DNA of 64,000 nucleotides from Hyphomicrobium zavarzinii ATCC 27496. GTDB taxonomy: Bacteria > Pseudomonadota > Alphaproteobacteria > Rhizobiales > Hyphomicrobiaceae. Shown here in pieces: positions 27,496 to 36,627 of this stretch. A program made the translations under genes and the position numbers. Position 1 is the stretch's first letter. Each line of letters opens with the position of its first letter. The stretch lies in the NCBI RefSeq assembly GCF_000383415.1, contig NZ_KB911266.1, forward strand, positions 1 through 64,000. Direction: 5' to 3'. The notes beneath the pieces are model-generated. The model saw only the letters and a list, made by a program, of their open reading frames with translations. It did not search any database and had not been told where the DNA came from.

Positions 27496-29787
27496 ATGAG
27501 TACGCAGGCCGCTACACGTTCGCTGCAATCCTTCCAGGCCCCATGGGCGTTCAGTCTTACGCAAGATGCCATGGCGTATTGGATCGACGCCTGGCAACGC
27601 AGCATCCTCACGCTCGACGTCTTGCGCGAACGCAGCGCCCGCTACGACGCGCACGCCGCAAAGCAGGCGCCCCACGTCCTGAAATTCGATTGTGAGCTTG
27701 TGATGGACGGCCGCGCCCTGCCCCGGCCGGTCAACTACGTCCTCGCTCGCATAAAGCCGCCCCGCGGCGCAACCATCGACGACAGCAAACGTCCCTTCGT
27801 CATCGTGGATCCTCGCGCGGGCCACGGCCCCGGCATCGGAGGTTTCAAGCCGGATAGCGAGATAGGGGTCGCCTTCAAAGCGGGGCACCCCTGTTACTTC
27901 GTCGGCTTCCTGCCTTCCCCCGTATCCGGCCAAACGATCGAGGATGTTGCGCTCGCGGAGGCAGCCTTTCTCGAACGCGTCATTGCCGATCATCCCAAGG
28001 CCGACGGAAAGCCCGCCGTCATCGGAAACTGCCAGGCCGGCTGGGCGGTCATGATGCTCGCCGCGCTGAAACCCGATCTGTTTGGCCCAATCATCATCGC
28101 AGGCTCGCCGCTTTCCTACTGGGCAGGCGTGCGCGGCGAGAACCCGATGCGCTTCACGGGCGGCCTGCTCGGCGGAAGCTGGCTGACGGCCCTCACCGGA
28201 GATCTAGGCGCAGGCAAGTTCGATGGTGCGTGGCTGGTCTCCAACTTCGAAAACCTGAACCCGGCCAACACGCTGTGGTCCAAGCACTATAACCTTTACG
28301 CCAACGTCGACAAAGAGGCGCCTCGCTTCCTCGAGTTCGAGCAGTGGTGGGGCGGGCATGTTCTACTCAACGCGGCGGAGATGCAGTTCATCGCCGACGA
28401 GCTGTTCATCGGCAACAAGCTTGCGCGCGGAGCGCTGACGATGAGCGACGGCGCGCAAGTCGATCTCCGGAACATCAGATCGCCCATACTCGTCTTCTGC
28501 TCGAAGGCCGACAACATCACGCCACCCCAGCAGGCACTCGGCTGGATCCTCGACCTTTATACCTCGGTGGATGACATTCGAGCCCACGGCCAGACGATCG
28601 TTTACGCGGTTCACGAGACCATCGGGCATCTCGGGATTTTCGTTTCGGGTTCCGTCGCCCGCAAGGAGCACGACGAGTTTGCGAGCAACATCGACCTCAT
28701 CGATGTTCTGCCGCCGGGGCTCTACGAAGCCGTCATCACGCCCAAAAAGGAGACGGACGCAAAAGACGAACTCGTCGAAGGCGAGCATCTGGTCCGCTTC
28801 GAATCTCGCACCCTGGACGACATTCGCGCATTCGGCGGCAACGATGCTGCAGACGAGCGCGAGTTCGCGGCCGTCGCGCGGATCTCGGAGATCAACCTCG
28901 GCCTGTATCGGACCTTCGTTCAGCCTTGGCTCAAGGCCTACACCACCGAGTGGATGGCAGATGCCATCCGCAATCTCCATCCGCTCCGCCTCCAGTACGA
29001 GATGCTGTCGAAGGACAATCCCTACGTTAAGATGCTGGAATGGATGGTGAAGAACGTCCGGGAGACACGCCAGCCCGTTCCGGAAAGCAATAGCCTTTGG
29101 CAGGCGCAAAACCACGTTTCGGATTTCATCGAGACGTCGCTCGATGCTTACCGTGAGACGCGAGACAAGGCGCTCGAGAGCGCATTTCACGCCATCTACG
29201 GGTCGCCGCTCCTGCAGGCTCTCGCCGGTTTGAGGACGGGCGACGATCAAGCCTATCGGCCCCAGCCAATGACAGCCTCCCACGCCGCCCTCGTGCGCCG
29301 GCATATCGCCGAGATCAAGGAGCGTGCCTCCCAGGGTGGGCCGCGCGAAGCGGCGTTGCGTGCACTGATTTACATCCGCATGCCCGACGGCGTGATCGAC
29401 GAGCGCGGCTTCAATCTGCTGCGCGCCATACGCAAGGAGGCCGGCAAAGGATACAGCCTCGATGAGTTCAAGCGCGTCCTGCGCGAGCAGTTCCTGCTCT
29501 TGTTGCTGGACGAGCGTAAAGCCGTGGCGGCACTCCCCGGCATGTTCGCCAAAGAGCCTGCGCTCACGCAACGCATGGCGGACGCGCTTCATCGCATGGT
29601 GGATGCCGTTGGCCTGCGCAGTGATGAAGCCAAAGCGCGGCTGACCCACATCGAGCATCTCATCGACGAGGCAGCCACAGAGAAGGCCAGCCTCCCCGCT
29701 GAGCACGAAACCCAGGCACGTCTGCACGCGGCCCGCATAAGACCCGCACGCGTGCAAACGGTGAGGGGCGGCAAACACCCGCAGTGA
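27496..29787 (+). CDS. DUF3141 protein, PHA-synthase-like alpha/beta hydrolase
   Basis: A 763-residue cytoplasmic protein. The N-terminal half (about 90-400) is an alpha/beta-hydrolase related to class III polyhydroxyalkanoate synthases and matches DUF3141. The nucleophile elbow is GNCQAG with Cys179 instead of the usual Ser, and SKADNITPP plus His378 in ETIGHLGIF are candidates for the remaining triad. The C-terminal half is helical with no named domain. It heads a compact set with a small protein, a phosphotransacylase, acetate kinase and FabI, a conserved neighbourhood in proteobacteria that suggests acyl-CoA/acyl-phosphate or PHB turnover. Substrate unknown. Confidence 0.85.
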   Translation: MSTQAATRSLQSFQAPWAFSLTQDAMAYWIDAWQRSILTLDVLRERSARYDAHAAKQAPHVLKFDCELVMDGRALPRPVNYVLARIKPPRGATIDDSKRPFVIVDPRAGHGPGIGGFKPDSEIGVAFKAGHPCYFVGFLPSPVSGQTIEDVALAEAAFLERVIADHPKADGKPAVIGNCQAGWAVMMLAALKPDLFGPIIIAGSPLSYWAGVRGENPMRFTGGLLGGSWLTALTGDLGAGKFDGAWLVSNFENLNPANTLWSKHYNLYANVDKEAPRFLEFEQWWGGHVLLNAAEMQFIADELFIGNKLARGALTMSDGAQVDLRNIRSPILVFCSKADNITPPQQALGWILDLYTSVDDIRAHGQTIVYAVHETIGHLGIFVSGSVARKEHDEFASNIDLIDVLPPGLYEAVITPKKETDAKDELVEGEHLVRFESRTLDDIRAFGGNDAADEREFAAVARISEINLGLYRTFVQPWLKAYTTEWMADAIRNLHPLRLQYEMLSKDNPYVKMLEWMVKNVRETRQPVPESNSLWQAQNHVSDFIETSLDAYRETRDKALESAFHAIYGSPLLQALAGLRTGDDQAYRPQPMTASHAALVRRHIAEIKERASQGGPREAALRALIYIRMPDGVIDERGFNLLRAIRKEAGKGYSLDEFKRVLREQFLLLLLDERKAVAALPGMFAKEPALTQRMADALHRMVDAVGLRSDEAKARLTHIEHLIDEAATEKASLPAEHETQARLHAARIRPARVQTVRGGKHPQ

Positions 29788-29811
29788 TTGATAGCGAATG
29801 GGAGAGCGACC

Positions 29812-30240
29812 ATGGCGACGCTACTACGCCCTACGGATCTCAATCTGATGGCCTCCGACGCCGAAGCGGCGAAAATGGACGAGGAGCGAAAACTCAAACA
29901 AAAGAAAGATCAGAAGCAGCTCGAGCTACGCGATGCCTTCATGGGGCGCGAGATCCATCCCGAGGTATTCGACCGCTTGAACCAGGCGGTCAGCGTTGCC
30001 GCCCAGCGCGGACTGCATCAGATCCAGGTGATCACGTTCCCGAGCAGCTACTGCAGCGACGGCGGACGCAGGATCAACATCGCAGACCCGGAATGGCCGA
30101 GCACGCTGCAAGGCTTCGCGAAGAAGGCCTACGATTTCTTCGACGCAGAGCTCCGCCCTCTCGGCTACAAGCTTCATGCCGAAATCATCAGTTTTCCGGG
30201 CGGCATGCCAGGAGACGCAGCGCTTTACCTCAAGTGGTAG
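29812..30240 (+). CDS. Small protein of the DUF3141/pta operon, unknown function
   Basis: A 142-residue soluble protein: a charged helical N-terminus (DAEAAKMDEERKLKQKKDQK) followed by a compact alpha/beta segment with HQIQVITFPSSYCSDGGRRI and EWPSTLQGFAKKAYDFF. I do not recognise the family by name. It lies 24 bases after DUF3141 and 45 before the phosphotransacylase. The ATG at 29812, after GAGAG, is preferred to the ATG at 29788 that sits at the end of the preceding gene. Confidence 0.75.
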   Translation: MATLLRPTDLNLMASDAEAAKMDEERKLKQKKDQKQLELRDAFMGREIHPEVFDRLNQAVSVAAQRGLHQIQVITFPSSYCSDGGRRINIADPEWPSTLQGFAKKAYDFFDAELRPLGYKLHAEIISFPGGMPGDAALYLKW

Positions 30241-30285
30241 CCAGCAGGCTGCGTAGTGTGTTGTGACGTCGGGAGGGCCATTCTC

Positions 30286-31248
30286 ATGACCAAGAAGGCC
30301 ACTGTCTCTCATATTCACCGGCACGAGAAATACGAGCGGCTGATTGCGGCAGCCGCGGAATTGCCTCCCCTTCCCGTCGCCGTGGCGCACCCGTGTGACG
30401 AAACCTCCCTCCGCGGCGCCATAGAGGCGGCCGAGCACAGGCTGCTCGCTCCGATCCTCGTTGGTCCCGAGCGTCGTATCGCCGAGCTGGCCGAAGCGTG
30501 CGGCCTCGCCCTCGGCAACTACGAGATCATCGATGTCCCGCACAGCATCGCGGCCGCCGAGAAGGCCGTGGAGCTGGTCCGCGAGGGCAAGGCGGAGCTG
30601 CTGATGAAGGGCAGCCTTCACTCCGACGAGCTTCTCGGCGCGGTAACGCGACGGGAGGGCGGACTGCGCACGGGGCGGCGCATCAGTCACGTCTTCATCA
30701 TGGACGTCCCCACCCACGCTCAGACCCTGTTCATCACGGACGCTGCCGTGAACATCGCTCCCGATCTTATGGCAAAGCGGGACATCATTCAGAACGCCAT
30801 CGACCTCTTCGCCGCGCTTGGCCTCGGCGTACCAAAGGTCGCGATCCTGTCGGCTGTCGAGACGGTGAACCCCAGCATCCCCTCCACGATCGAAGCGGCG
30901 GCTTTGTGCAAGATGGCGGACCGCGGACAGATCACAGGCGGCATTCTGGACGGCCCGCTCGCCTTCGACAACGCGATCAGCCTCGAGGCCGCGCGCATCA
31001 AGGGCATCAAGTCGCCGGTCGCTGGCCAGGCACAGATCCTCGTCGTCCCGGACCTCGAAGCAGGAAATATGCTGGCCAAGAACCTGACCTTCCTGTCGGG
31101 AGCGGACGCAGCCGGCATCGTGCTCGGCGCCCGCGTGCCCGTGATCCTCACATCGCGCGCCGACAACGTGAGAACTCGGCTGGCGTCGTGCGCGGTCGCA
31201 TCGCTTCTCGCTTACAGCCGCAGGAACAAGGAACCGATAAGGGCGTGA
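30286..31248 (+). CDS. Phosphate acetyl/butyryltransferase
   Basis: Converts acyl-CoA and phosphate to acyl-phosphate and CoA, and pairs with the acetate kinase that follows for ATP formation or for acetate activation. At 320 residues it is the short PTA/PTB form without regulatory N-domain. Family blocks include LLMKGSLHSDELLGAV, RRISHVFIMDVP, TDAAVNIAPDL and the C-terminal GADAAGIVLGARVPVILTSRADN. The protein resembles the transferase part of bifunctional enoyl-CoA hydratase/phosphate acetyltransferases. The ATG at 30286 follows GGGAGG. Whether acetyl or butyryl groups are preferred cannot be told. Confidence 0.9.
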   Translation: MTKKATVSHIHRHEKYERLIAAAAELPPLPVAVAHPCDETSLRGAIEAAEHRLLAPILVGPERRIAELAEACGLALGNYEIIDVPHSIAAAEKAVELVREGKAELLMKGSLHSDELLGAVTRREGGLRTGRRISHVFIMDVPTHAQTLFITDAAVNIAPDLMAKRDIIQNAIDLFAALGLGVPKVAILSAVETVNPSIPSTIEAAALCKMADRGQITGGILDGPLAFDNAISLEAARIKGIKSPVAGQAQILVVPDLEAGNMLAKNLTFLSGADAAGIVLGARVPVILTSRADNVRTRLASCAVASLLAYSRRNKEPIRA

Positions 31249-31251
31249 GCC

Positions 31252-32469
31252 ATGACCGAAACAATTCTGGTGGTCAACGCAGGAAGCTCGAGCATCAAAT
31301 TCCAGCTGTTCGCGGTTGGAGCGGGCGATCGGCTCGAACGGATGATCAAAGGGCAGGTCGACGGCATCGGAACCCGGCCGCGCTTGGTCGCGGTCACGTC
31401 CCAGCGCGCGATCCTCGCCGATGAGACGTGGCCGCCTTCCGAGGTCGCCACCATTCCGGCCGCGCTCGACAAGGTCATTGCGTTTCTACGCCCCCAGATC
31501 GGCGGCAACCTGCCCGACGCTCTCGGCCATCGCGTCGTCCATGGCGGTCCACACTATGCCAGTCCCGTGGTGATGACCTCGGCAATCCTGTCCGAGCTGG
31601 AGAAGCTGACGCCGCTCGCTCCACTCCATCAACCGAACAACCTCGCCCCTATCCGCGCTGTCTTGGAGCGCCGTCCGCATCTGCTGCAAGTGGCCTGCTT
31701 CGATACGGCATTCCATCGCGGTCATCCGGAGCTTGCGGACAGATACGCCATCCCGCAGAGCCTCTACGCGGAAGGCGTGCGCCGCTACGGCTTCCATGGG
31801 TTGTCTTACGAATACATCGCGCAGCGCCTGCCTCAGGTCGCGCCTCAGATTTCGAACGGTCGGATTGTAGTAGCACATCTCGGCAGCGGGGCCTCCATGT
31901 GCGCGATTGCCGGCGGGAAGAGCATGGATAGCACCATGGGCTTCACCGCCATGGACGGGTTGCCTATGGGCACCCGTCCAGGGCAATTGGATCCGGGCGT
32001 CGTGCTCTATCTCCTGACGGAAAAGAACATGACCGCGGATGCGGTCCAGGACTTCCTCTACAAGGACTGCGGCCTCAAAGGCCTTTCCGGCATCAGCAAC
32101 GACGTCCGTAATCTTCTCGCCAGCACCGACCCGCGGGCAGCCCTCGCGTTGAACTATTTCACGTATCGCATTGCCCTGTTCACCGGGATGCTCGCGGCCG
32201 CGATGGGCGGCATCGATGCCTTCGTGTTCACCGCAGGCATCGGAGAGAACGCGCCTGCAATCCGCGAAGCCGTCATCCGGCGGCTCGAATGGCTCGGCCT
32301 GCGTCTTTCCTCGCAGGCCAACAAGAAGAACGCTCTTTGCATCTCCCGCAAAGGTACAAAAATTCCATGCTTCGTCATCCCCACGGATGAAGAGCTAATG
32401 ATCGCGACGCACACCCTCCAGGTGATGCGCAAGCGCGAGTATGCAGGCTTTCAGGAAAAAAGCGCATGA
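31252..32469 (+). CDS. ackA: Acetate kinase
   Basis: Transfers phosphate between acetyl-phosphate and ADP. The 405-residue protein has the ASKHA-fold signatures: VNAGSSSIKFQLF at residues 7-19, GFHGLSYEYIAQRLP, the HLGSGASMCAI block and TAGIGENAPAIREAVIRRL near residue 325. Full length. It starts three bases after the transferase gene and its stop overlaps fabI by four bases (ATGA), so the three are translationally coupled. Confidence 0.95.
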   Translation: MTETILVVNAGSSSIKFQLFAVGAGDRLERMIKGQVDGIGTRPRLVAVTSQRAILADETWPPSEVATIPAALDKVIAFLRPQIGGNLPDALGHRVVHGGPHYASPVVMTSAILSELEKLTPLAPLHQPNNLAPIRAVLERRPHLLQVACFDTAFHRGHPELADRYAIPQSLYAEGVRRYGFHGLSYEYIAQRLPQVAPQISNGRIVVAHLGSGASMCAIAGGKSMDSTMGFTAMDGLPMGTRPGQLDPGVVLYLLTEKNMTADAVQDFLYKDCGLKGLSGISNDVRNLLASTDPRAALALNYFTYRIALFTGMLAAAMGGIDAFVFTAGIGENAPAIREAVIRRLEWLGLRLSSQANKKNALCISRKGTKIPCFVIPTDEELMIATHTLQVMRKREYAGFQEKSA

Positions 32470-33248
32470 TCGATCTTTCGACCCTGGCCCTTCTCAAGGG
32501 CAAGAAGGCGCTGGTCACGGGCATCGCCAACGACCAGTCGATCGCGTGGGGCTGCGCGAAAGCGTTTCATGCGTTCGGCGCCGAGGTGGCAGTGACATAC
32601 CTCAATGAAAAATCGAAGCGCTTCGTGGAGCCGCTGGCGCACGAGTTGAAAGCCACCATTCTGATGCCGCTGGACTTGCAGAAGCCAGGCGAGCTGGAAG
32701 CCGTGTTCGATGCCGTGGAGAAGAAGTGGGGCACCCTCGATATCCTGCTGCATTCCATCGCCTTCGCTCCCAAGGACGATCTTCACGGCCGGGTGGTGGA
32801 CTGCTCTCGCGACGGCTTCCTGCTCGCGATGTCGCTGTCCTGCTGGTCATTCATTCGCATGGCCAAACTTGCCGAGCCGCTGATGAAGAACGGCGGCACG
32901 CTCTTCACCATGACTTACTACGGCTCGCAAATGGTCGTCGAAAACTACAACATCATGGGCCCCGTGAAAGCAGCGCTCGAATCCGCCACGCGCTACCTCG
33001 CGGCCGAGCTGGGCCCGCAAGGCATCCGTGTCCACGCGATTTCGCCCGGTCCCTTGAAAACACGCGCCGCCTCCGGCATCAGCGAGTTCGACAAGCTCCT
33101 GCAGAAAGCGCAATCGAAAGCGCCAAGCCGCAGCCTCGTATCGATCGACGATGTCGGCGTGGCCGTCGCCGTGCTCGCGATGAACGGCGCCAAGCTGATC
33201 ACCGGAGAAACGCTCTACATAGACGGCGGCTATCACATCATCGATTAG
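32466..33248 (+). CDS. fabI: Enoyl-[acyl-carrier-protein] reductase (NADH)
   Basis: Short-chain dehydrogenase-fold reductase that completes each cycle of fatty acid elongation by reducing the trans-2-enoyl-ACP. N-terminal KKALVTGIANDQSIAWG is the FabI-type nucleotide site, LLHSIAFAP follows, and the FabI catalytic pair Tyr-x6-Lys is seen in YNIMGPVKAALE. Length 260 residues is normal. Its coupling to acetate kinase rather than to other fab genes suggests a specialised copy, perhaps one of several FabI paralogues; this is inference. Confidence 0.93.
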   Translation: MIDLSTLALLKGKKALVTGIANDQSIAWGCAKAFHAFGAEVAVTYLNEKSKRFVEPLAHELKATILMPLDLQKPGELEAVFDAVEKKWGTLDILLHSIAFAPKDDLHGRVVDCSRDGFLLAMSLSCWSFIRMAKLAEPLMKNGGTLFTMTYYGSQMVVENYNIMGPVKAALESATRYLAAELGPQGIRVHAISPGPLKTRAASGISEFDKLLQKAQSKAPSRSLVSIDDVGVAVAVLAMNGAKLITGETLYIDGGYHIID

Positions 33249-33270
33249 GCGCAGACCGCCCAGCTCATCC

Positions 33271-33290
33271 GAAGGGCAAGAGCCCCTTTC
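33271..33290. terminator. Weak hairpin between convergent fabI and ppk2
   Basis: GAAGGGC-AAGA-GCCCCTTTC can form a stem with one bulge in the 51-base gap between two converging genes. The T-run is only three bases, so this is a weak candidate for a bidirectional terminator. Confidence 0.35.
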
Positions 33291-33299
33291 CGGCCCGGC

Positions 33300-34148
33300 T
33301 TAGTAGCGTGCCGGAATCTCTTTGACCGTATGCTCGGAAGCCTTCCCCGACGCCTTCCGCTTCGGCAGCTTGACCCTCTCTCGCGGAACGCTCTTGTAAG
33401 GGATCTTGCTCAGTATGTGCTCGATGATGTTGAGCCGCGCTTTTCGCTTGTCGTCCGACTTTGCAACATACCAGGGAGCCCACGCAGTATCCGTCGCTCG
33501 GAACATGTCGTCGCGCGCCTCGGAATAATCGTCCCATCGCGTATAGGACTTCAAATCCATCGGAGAAAGCTTCCAGATCTTGCGCGGATCGTCGATGCGG
33601 GCTTCCAGCCTGCGCGTCTGCTCGTCCGGACTGACCTCCAGCCAGTACTTCAGCAGAATGACCCCCGACTCCGTGATAGCCTTCTCCACGTCGGGAACCA
33701 CATCCAGGAAACGCTTCGTCTGCTCGGCGGAGCAGAACCCCATCACGCGCTCCACGCCTGCGCGATTGTACCAGCTGCGGTCAAAAATCACGATCTCGCC
33801 GGAAGCCGGAAGATGGGGAATGTAGCGCTGAATGTACATTTGCGATTTTTCGCGCTCCGTCGGCGCGGGAAGCGCGATGACGCGGAAAATTCGCGGACTG
33901 ACGCGGGCCGTGATGGCTTTTATCGTGCCACCCTTCCCTGCGCCGTCGCGGCCTTCGAACACGATGCAGATCTTGCGCCCCTCGTGCCGAACCCACTCCT
34001 GAAGCTTGACGAGCTCGCCATGCAGGCGTTTGAGCTCCTTCTCGAAAGCTTTCCGCTTGAGCTTGCCTTCACTGTTCAAATCGTCGTCGTCGGATTTGTG
34101 CTTGCCGGCTTCGTTCACGCCCTTTCGAGCCATCCGCCGCTCCGCCAT
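33300..34148 (-). CDS. ppk2: Polyphosphate kinase 2
   Basis: Uses polyphosphate to phosphorylate nucleoside diphosphates (or the reverse). The 282-residue P-loop protein carries Walker A as FEGRDGAGKGGTIK and Walker B/lid elements as FDRSWYNRAGVE, with YWLEVSPDEQTRR and WKLSPMDLKSYTRWDDYS characteristic of the one-domain class I PPK2. The start at 34148 follows GGGAGG; a GTG 27 bases further upstream is less likely. N-terminal 35 residues are charged and probably flexible. It is on the opposite strand to the acetate kinase operon. Confidence 0.93.
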   Translation of the reverse strand: MAERRMARKGVNEAGKHKSDDDDLNSEGKLKRKAFEKELKRLHGELVKLQEWVRHEGRKICIVFEGRDGAGKGGTIKAITARVSPRIFRVIALPAPTEREKSQMYIQRYIPHLPASGEIVIFDRSWYNRAGVERVMGFCSAEQTKRFLDVVPDVEKAITESGVILLKYWLEVSPDEQTRRLEARIDDPRKIWKLSPMDLKSYTRWDDYSEARDDMFRATDTAWAPWYVAKSDDKRKARLNIIEHILSKIPYKSVPRERVKLPKRKASGKASEHTVKEIPARY

Positions 34149-34507
34149 GCAAACCTCCCTGCCCGGCGGGCTCACGCCCGCGTCAGCCGCTCACTGGTAT
34201 TTGGTTCTTGCGCATTGACCGATTGCGGCCGGCATTGCCTTCACCGCTGTGGACGATCCGGATTGCGCCGCCGCGCAGACATCAAGCCCTCGCAGAACCG
34301 CAGGCCTCCGGACGCCGGCGGCTCCGGTCCCATAGTCCAGTTCGGTATCGATCTCTGTGAGAGGCATCCAGCGCGCCTCCGTGAAACGGTTCAAGCCTCG
34401 GCGACCGCTAATCGTCACTATACCAAACGAACCAACAAGTACGCCATCGGATGATATAGTAAATTGCGGCAATCTCTCTTTGCGGCGCACGCTCATGGAC
34501 CGGTGTC
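34149..34507. other. Divergent intergenic region between ppk2 and the GNAT gene
   Basis: About 360 bases. A 101-codon frame on the minus strand (34191-34496) crosses it but has no ribosome site and no recognisable content, so it is not called. Confidence 0.45.
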
Positions 34508-35050
34508 ATGATTGACGCGAAGCACTATTTCGCGGACGACACGCTTTCGGACGGCACGCCCGTGGTCGTCCGTGCGATCCGCATGGACGATCGGTCCGCC
34601 ATCCTCGCTGCTTTCAGGGGACTCGACCGCGAGTCCGTCTACACGAGGTTCTTCACGTACAAGAAGGCCCTGACCGACCAAGAGCTGCATGCGATCACGG
34701 ATGTCGATTTCGACCACGTCGTCGCCCTCGTTGCAATTGGCCCGCCCGAGAAAGGCGCGCCGCTGATAGGCGGCGGCCGTTACGCCGCCGCACCGGGCCG
34801 GGACGCAGCTACCGTTGCGGAGCTTGCCTTCGTCTCAGCCGGGGAATGGCGCGGCCGTGGCGTAGCCTCTCTTCTCCTGAGGCATCTCGTCCGGATTGCC
34901 CGCGAGCGAGGGCTGACGCGCTTTGAAGCTGAGGTCCTGGCGCAAAACGGAGCCATGCTGGGCGTTTTCCGCCGCAGCGGTCTGCCCATGACGACGACGG
35001 TCGACGGCGACACGATCCACGTCTCACTCGCGCTGGCACCTCTGGCCTGA
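34508..35050 (+). CDS. GNAT-family acetyltransferase
   Basis: A 180-residue acyl-CoA-dependent N-acetyltransferase. The fold is visible from VVVRAIRMDDRSAILAAF at the N-terminus through VAELAFVSAGEWRGRGVASLLL, where RGRGVA is the pyrophosphate-binding Q/RxxGxG/A motif at about residues 118-123, to ARERGLTRFEAEVLAQN. The N-terminal part resembles the GNAT domain that acetylates acyl-CoA synthetases (Pat/AcuA type), which would fit the nearby acetate genes, but the substrate is not provable. Confidence 0.85.
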   Translation: MIDAKHYFADDTLSDGTPVVVRAIRMDDRSAILAAFRGLDRESVYTRFFTYKKALTDQELHAITDVDFDHVVALVAIGPPEKGAPLIGGGRYAAAPGRDAATVAELAFVSAGEWRGRGVASLLLRHLVRIARERGLTRFEAEVLAQNGAMLGVFRRSGLPMTTTVDGDTIHVSLALAPLA

Positions 35051-35216
35051 CCGTCCACCGCAGGCACGAGCTTCGGCGGGCAAGCCCCCGGCAGGTGCCA
35101 AGTCAACCAAAACCAATGAGGACCTGCCCCGTCGGAGAAGGGATAGTGTTCATCTATCAAGCACGGCGAATATGGTATAAAGTCCCGTCTGCCATTTTGA
35201 TAAAGCTATCCTGACT

Positions 35217-35603
35217 ATGCGCGGTTTGAACAGGCACCAGGCCATCAGGGCCGTCGTCACCATCCTTTATGGGATGGCGATGCTCATGTTGCCGTTTGCC
35301 CATCGGCCGGCAAGCGCCGCGCAGGATCTCTCGGCATATGCTCTGCCGGACGGCACAATTCCCGAACTCTGCTTGACCAGCAGCGGCGAGTCCGGCCTTC
35401 CACGCGCACCCCATTTTGGAAAGGTCTGCGACGCCTGCCTTTTGACAGGCGCTCCTGGGCTCATCAACCCCGACGGGTCGCTCGGCGCGCCCCTGCTGCT
35501 TCTCTCGGAAGATCTCGGCGCTCGCGCTGCAATACGTTCGGGAGAGCGCCTTTTCATTACTGCCGATGCGCGCCCTCGCGCCCCTCCCCAGATTCTCGCC
35601 TGA
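35217..35603 (+). CDS. Small secreted protein (DUF2946-like)
   Basis: A 128-residue protein with an N-terminal signal sequence (residues about 10-35, cleavage near ASAAQ). The mature part contains PELCLTS and FGKVCDACLLTGAPGL; the CDAC pair recalls DUF2946 proteins that cluster with copper genes, but the match is loose. It is followed 81 bases later by the Crp/Fnr regulator on the same strand. Function unknown. Confidence 0.6.
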   Translation: MRGLNRHQAIRAVVTILYGMAMLMLPFAHRPASAAQDLSAYALPDGTIPELCLTSSGESGLPRAPHFGKVCDACLLTGAPGLINPDGSLGAPLLLLSEDLGARAAIRSGERLFITADARPRAPPQILA

Positions 35604-35684
35604 TCACACGAGCCACAACGGATCTTTGGCAACCGGTCTCTGCCCCGCTTGGCAGAGGCGGTGTGTTGAGCGAGAGCCAGCAAA

Positions 35685-36446
35685 ATGCAGACCGAACAAA
35701 CGTCCACCGCAATGCGGCGCGGCGAAAATACTCACAATATCAATCAAGACCTCGTGACCCCAAAGCAGGAGCTTGCTCCCGGCCGCTCGCCATCGAAGCC
35801 GGCGCAAGAGGCCGACACCGCTTGTTTCCGGGAAGGAGCATGGGTGTTCAAAAGCGGGCAAAAGGCCAATGCCGTCTATCAGGTGCTTTCGGGCGCTGTC
35901 CTGCTGACCCGCCCCACCGATGAGGGAAATGAACAAGTCCTAGAGGCGCTCGGAGAACGGGCAATCGTCGGTGTGACGACATTGGCGGCTTATGAGTTCG
36001 GGGCGATGGCGATGACGCGCGCAATCGTGCGGCGCATTCCGATTTCGGCGATCCAGGAGTCGATCGAGGCCCAACAGCTGATCTCCGCACAGCTCGCCAC
36101 CAGTTTAGCGCGTATCCGCGATCAGGTTGCGTTCCGCGGCCGGAAGGCGGCCCCTCGCCTGGTCGCATCCGCGTTGTTGTCGCTGCCGGCATGCGCCACT
36201 ATTCGAAGCACAGAGGACTCGCGGCGCGTCTTGCACACGCGCGTCATGATGACGGAGCCCGAGCTCTCGAGCTATCTCGGCTTGACGCGACAGACCGTGG
36301 GACGGGTCCTGGCGAACCTTAAGGCGGACGGGCTCATTCGCCTGGCAAGCCCTCGCCTTCTCGTCATTCGCGATCTTCCGGCCCTCGAGTTGATCGCTTC
36401 CGGCGAGAAATATCGGGCACACCCTGAGAGCTTCTATGAGGAATAG
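35685..36446 (+). CDS. Crp/Fnr-family regulator without iron-sulfur cysteines
   Basis: A 253-residue transcription factor with an N-terminal cNMP-type beta-barrel (about 50-130: VFKSGQKANAVYQVLSGAVLL), a dimer helix and a C-terminal winged helix (about 185-230: LSSYLGLTRQTVGRVLANLK). Only two Cys (47 and 170) are present, so it cannot hold an FNR [4Fe-4S] cluster; it is closer to the NNR/DNR or CRP style. The recognition helix reads R202-Q203-T-V-G-R207, with Gln where FNR and CRP have Glu. The first 45 residues are a polar extension and the ATG at 35712 is an alternative start. A possible partner for the TTAAC-N4-GTCAA boxes near narK. Confidence 0.88.
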   Translation: MQTEQTSTAMRRGENTHNINQDLVTPKQELAPGRSPSKPAQEADTACFREGAWVFKSGQKANAVYQVLSGAVLLTRPTDEGNEQVLEALGERAIVGVTTLAAYEFGAMAMTRAIVRRIPISAIQESIEAQQLISAQLATSLARIRDQVAFRGRKAAPRLVASALLSLPACATIRSTEDSRRVLHTRVMMTEPELSSYLGLTRQTVGRVLANLKADGLIRLASPRLLVIRDLPALELIASGEKYRAHPESFYEE

Positions 36447-36627
36447 CGCGGCGCGCGGAGCAGGCGAAAGCCGTCTCCCGGCCCCACGGCCGGGATGCGC
36501 GGGCCTTCAATCGGCGCGGGACGCGCTGGAGTTAAGCGGATGCCAGTCACGCGTAGTTGTCAGAAGATCTGACTAGCGCCGCTGCGGAGAGAACAACCCT
36601 CGACGCTTCCGGTGGGCGCCCAATCCT

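Noticed and set aside
34191-34496. A 101-codon minus-strand ORF between ppk2 and the GNAT gene
   Set aside because: No ribosome site and no recognisable sequence; probably the divergent promoter region.
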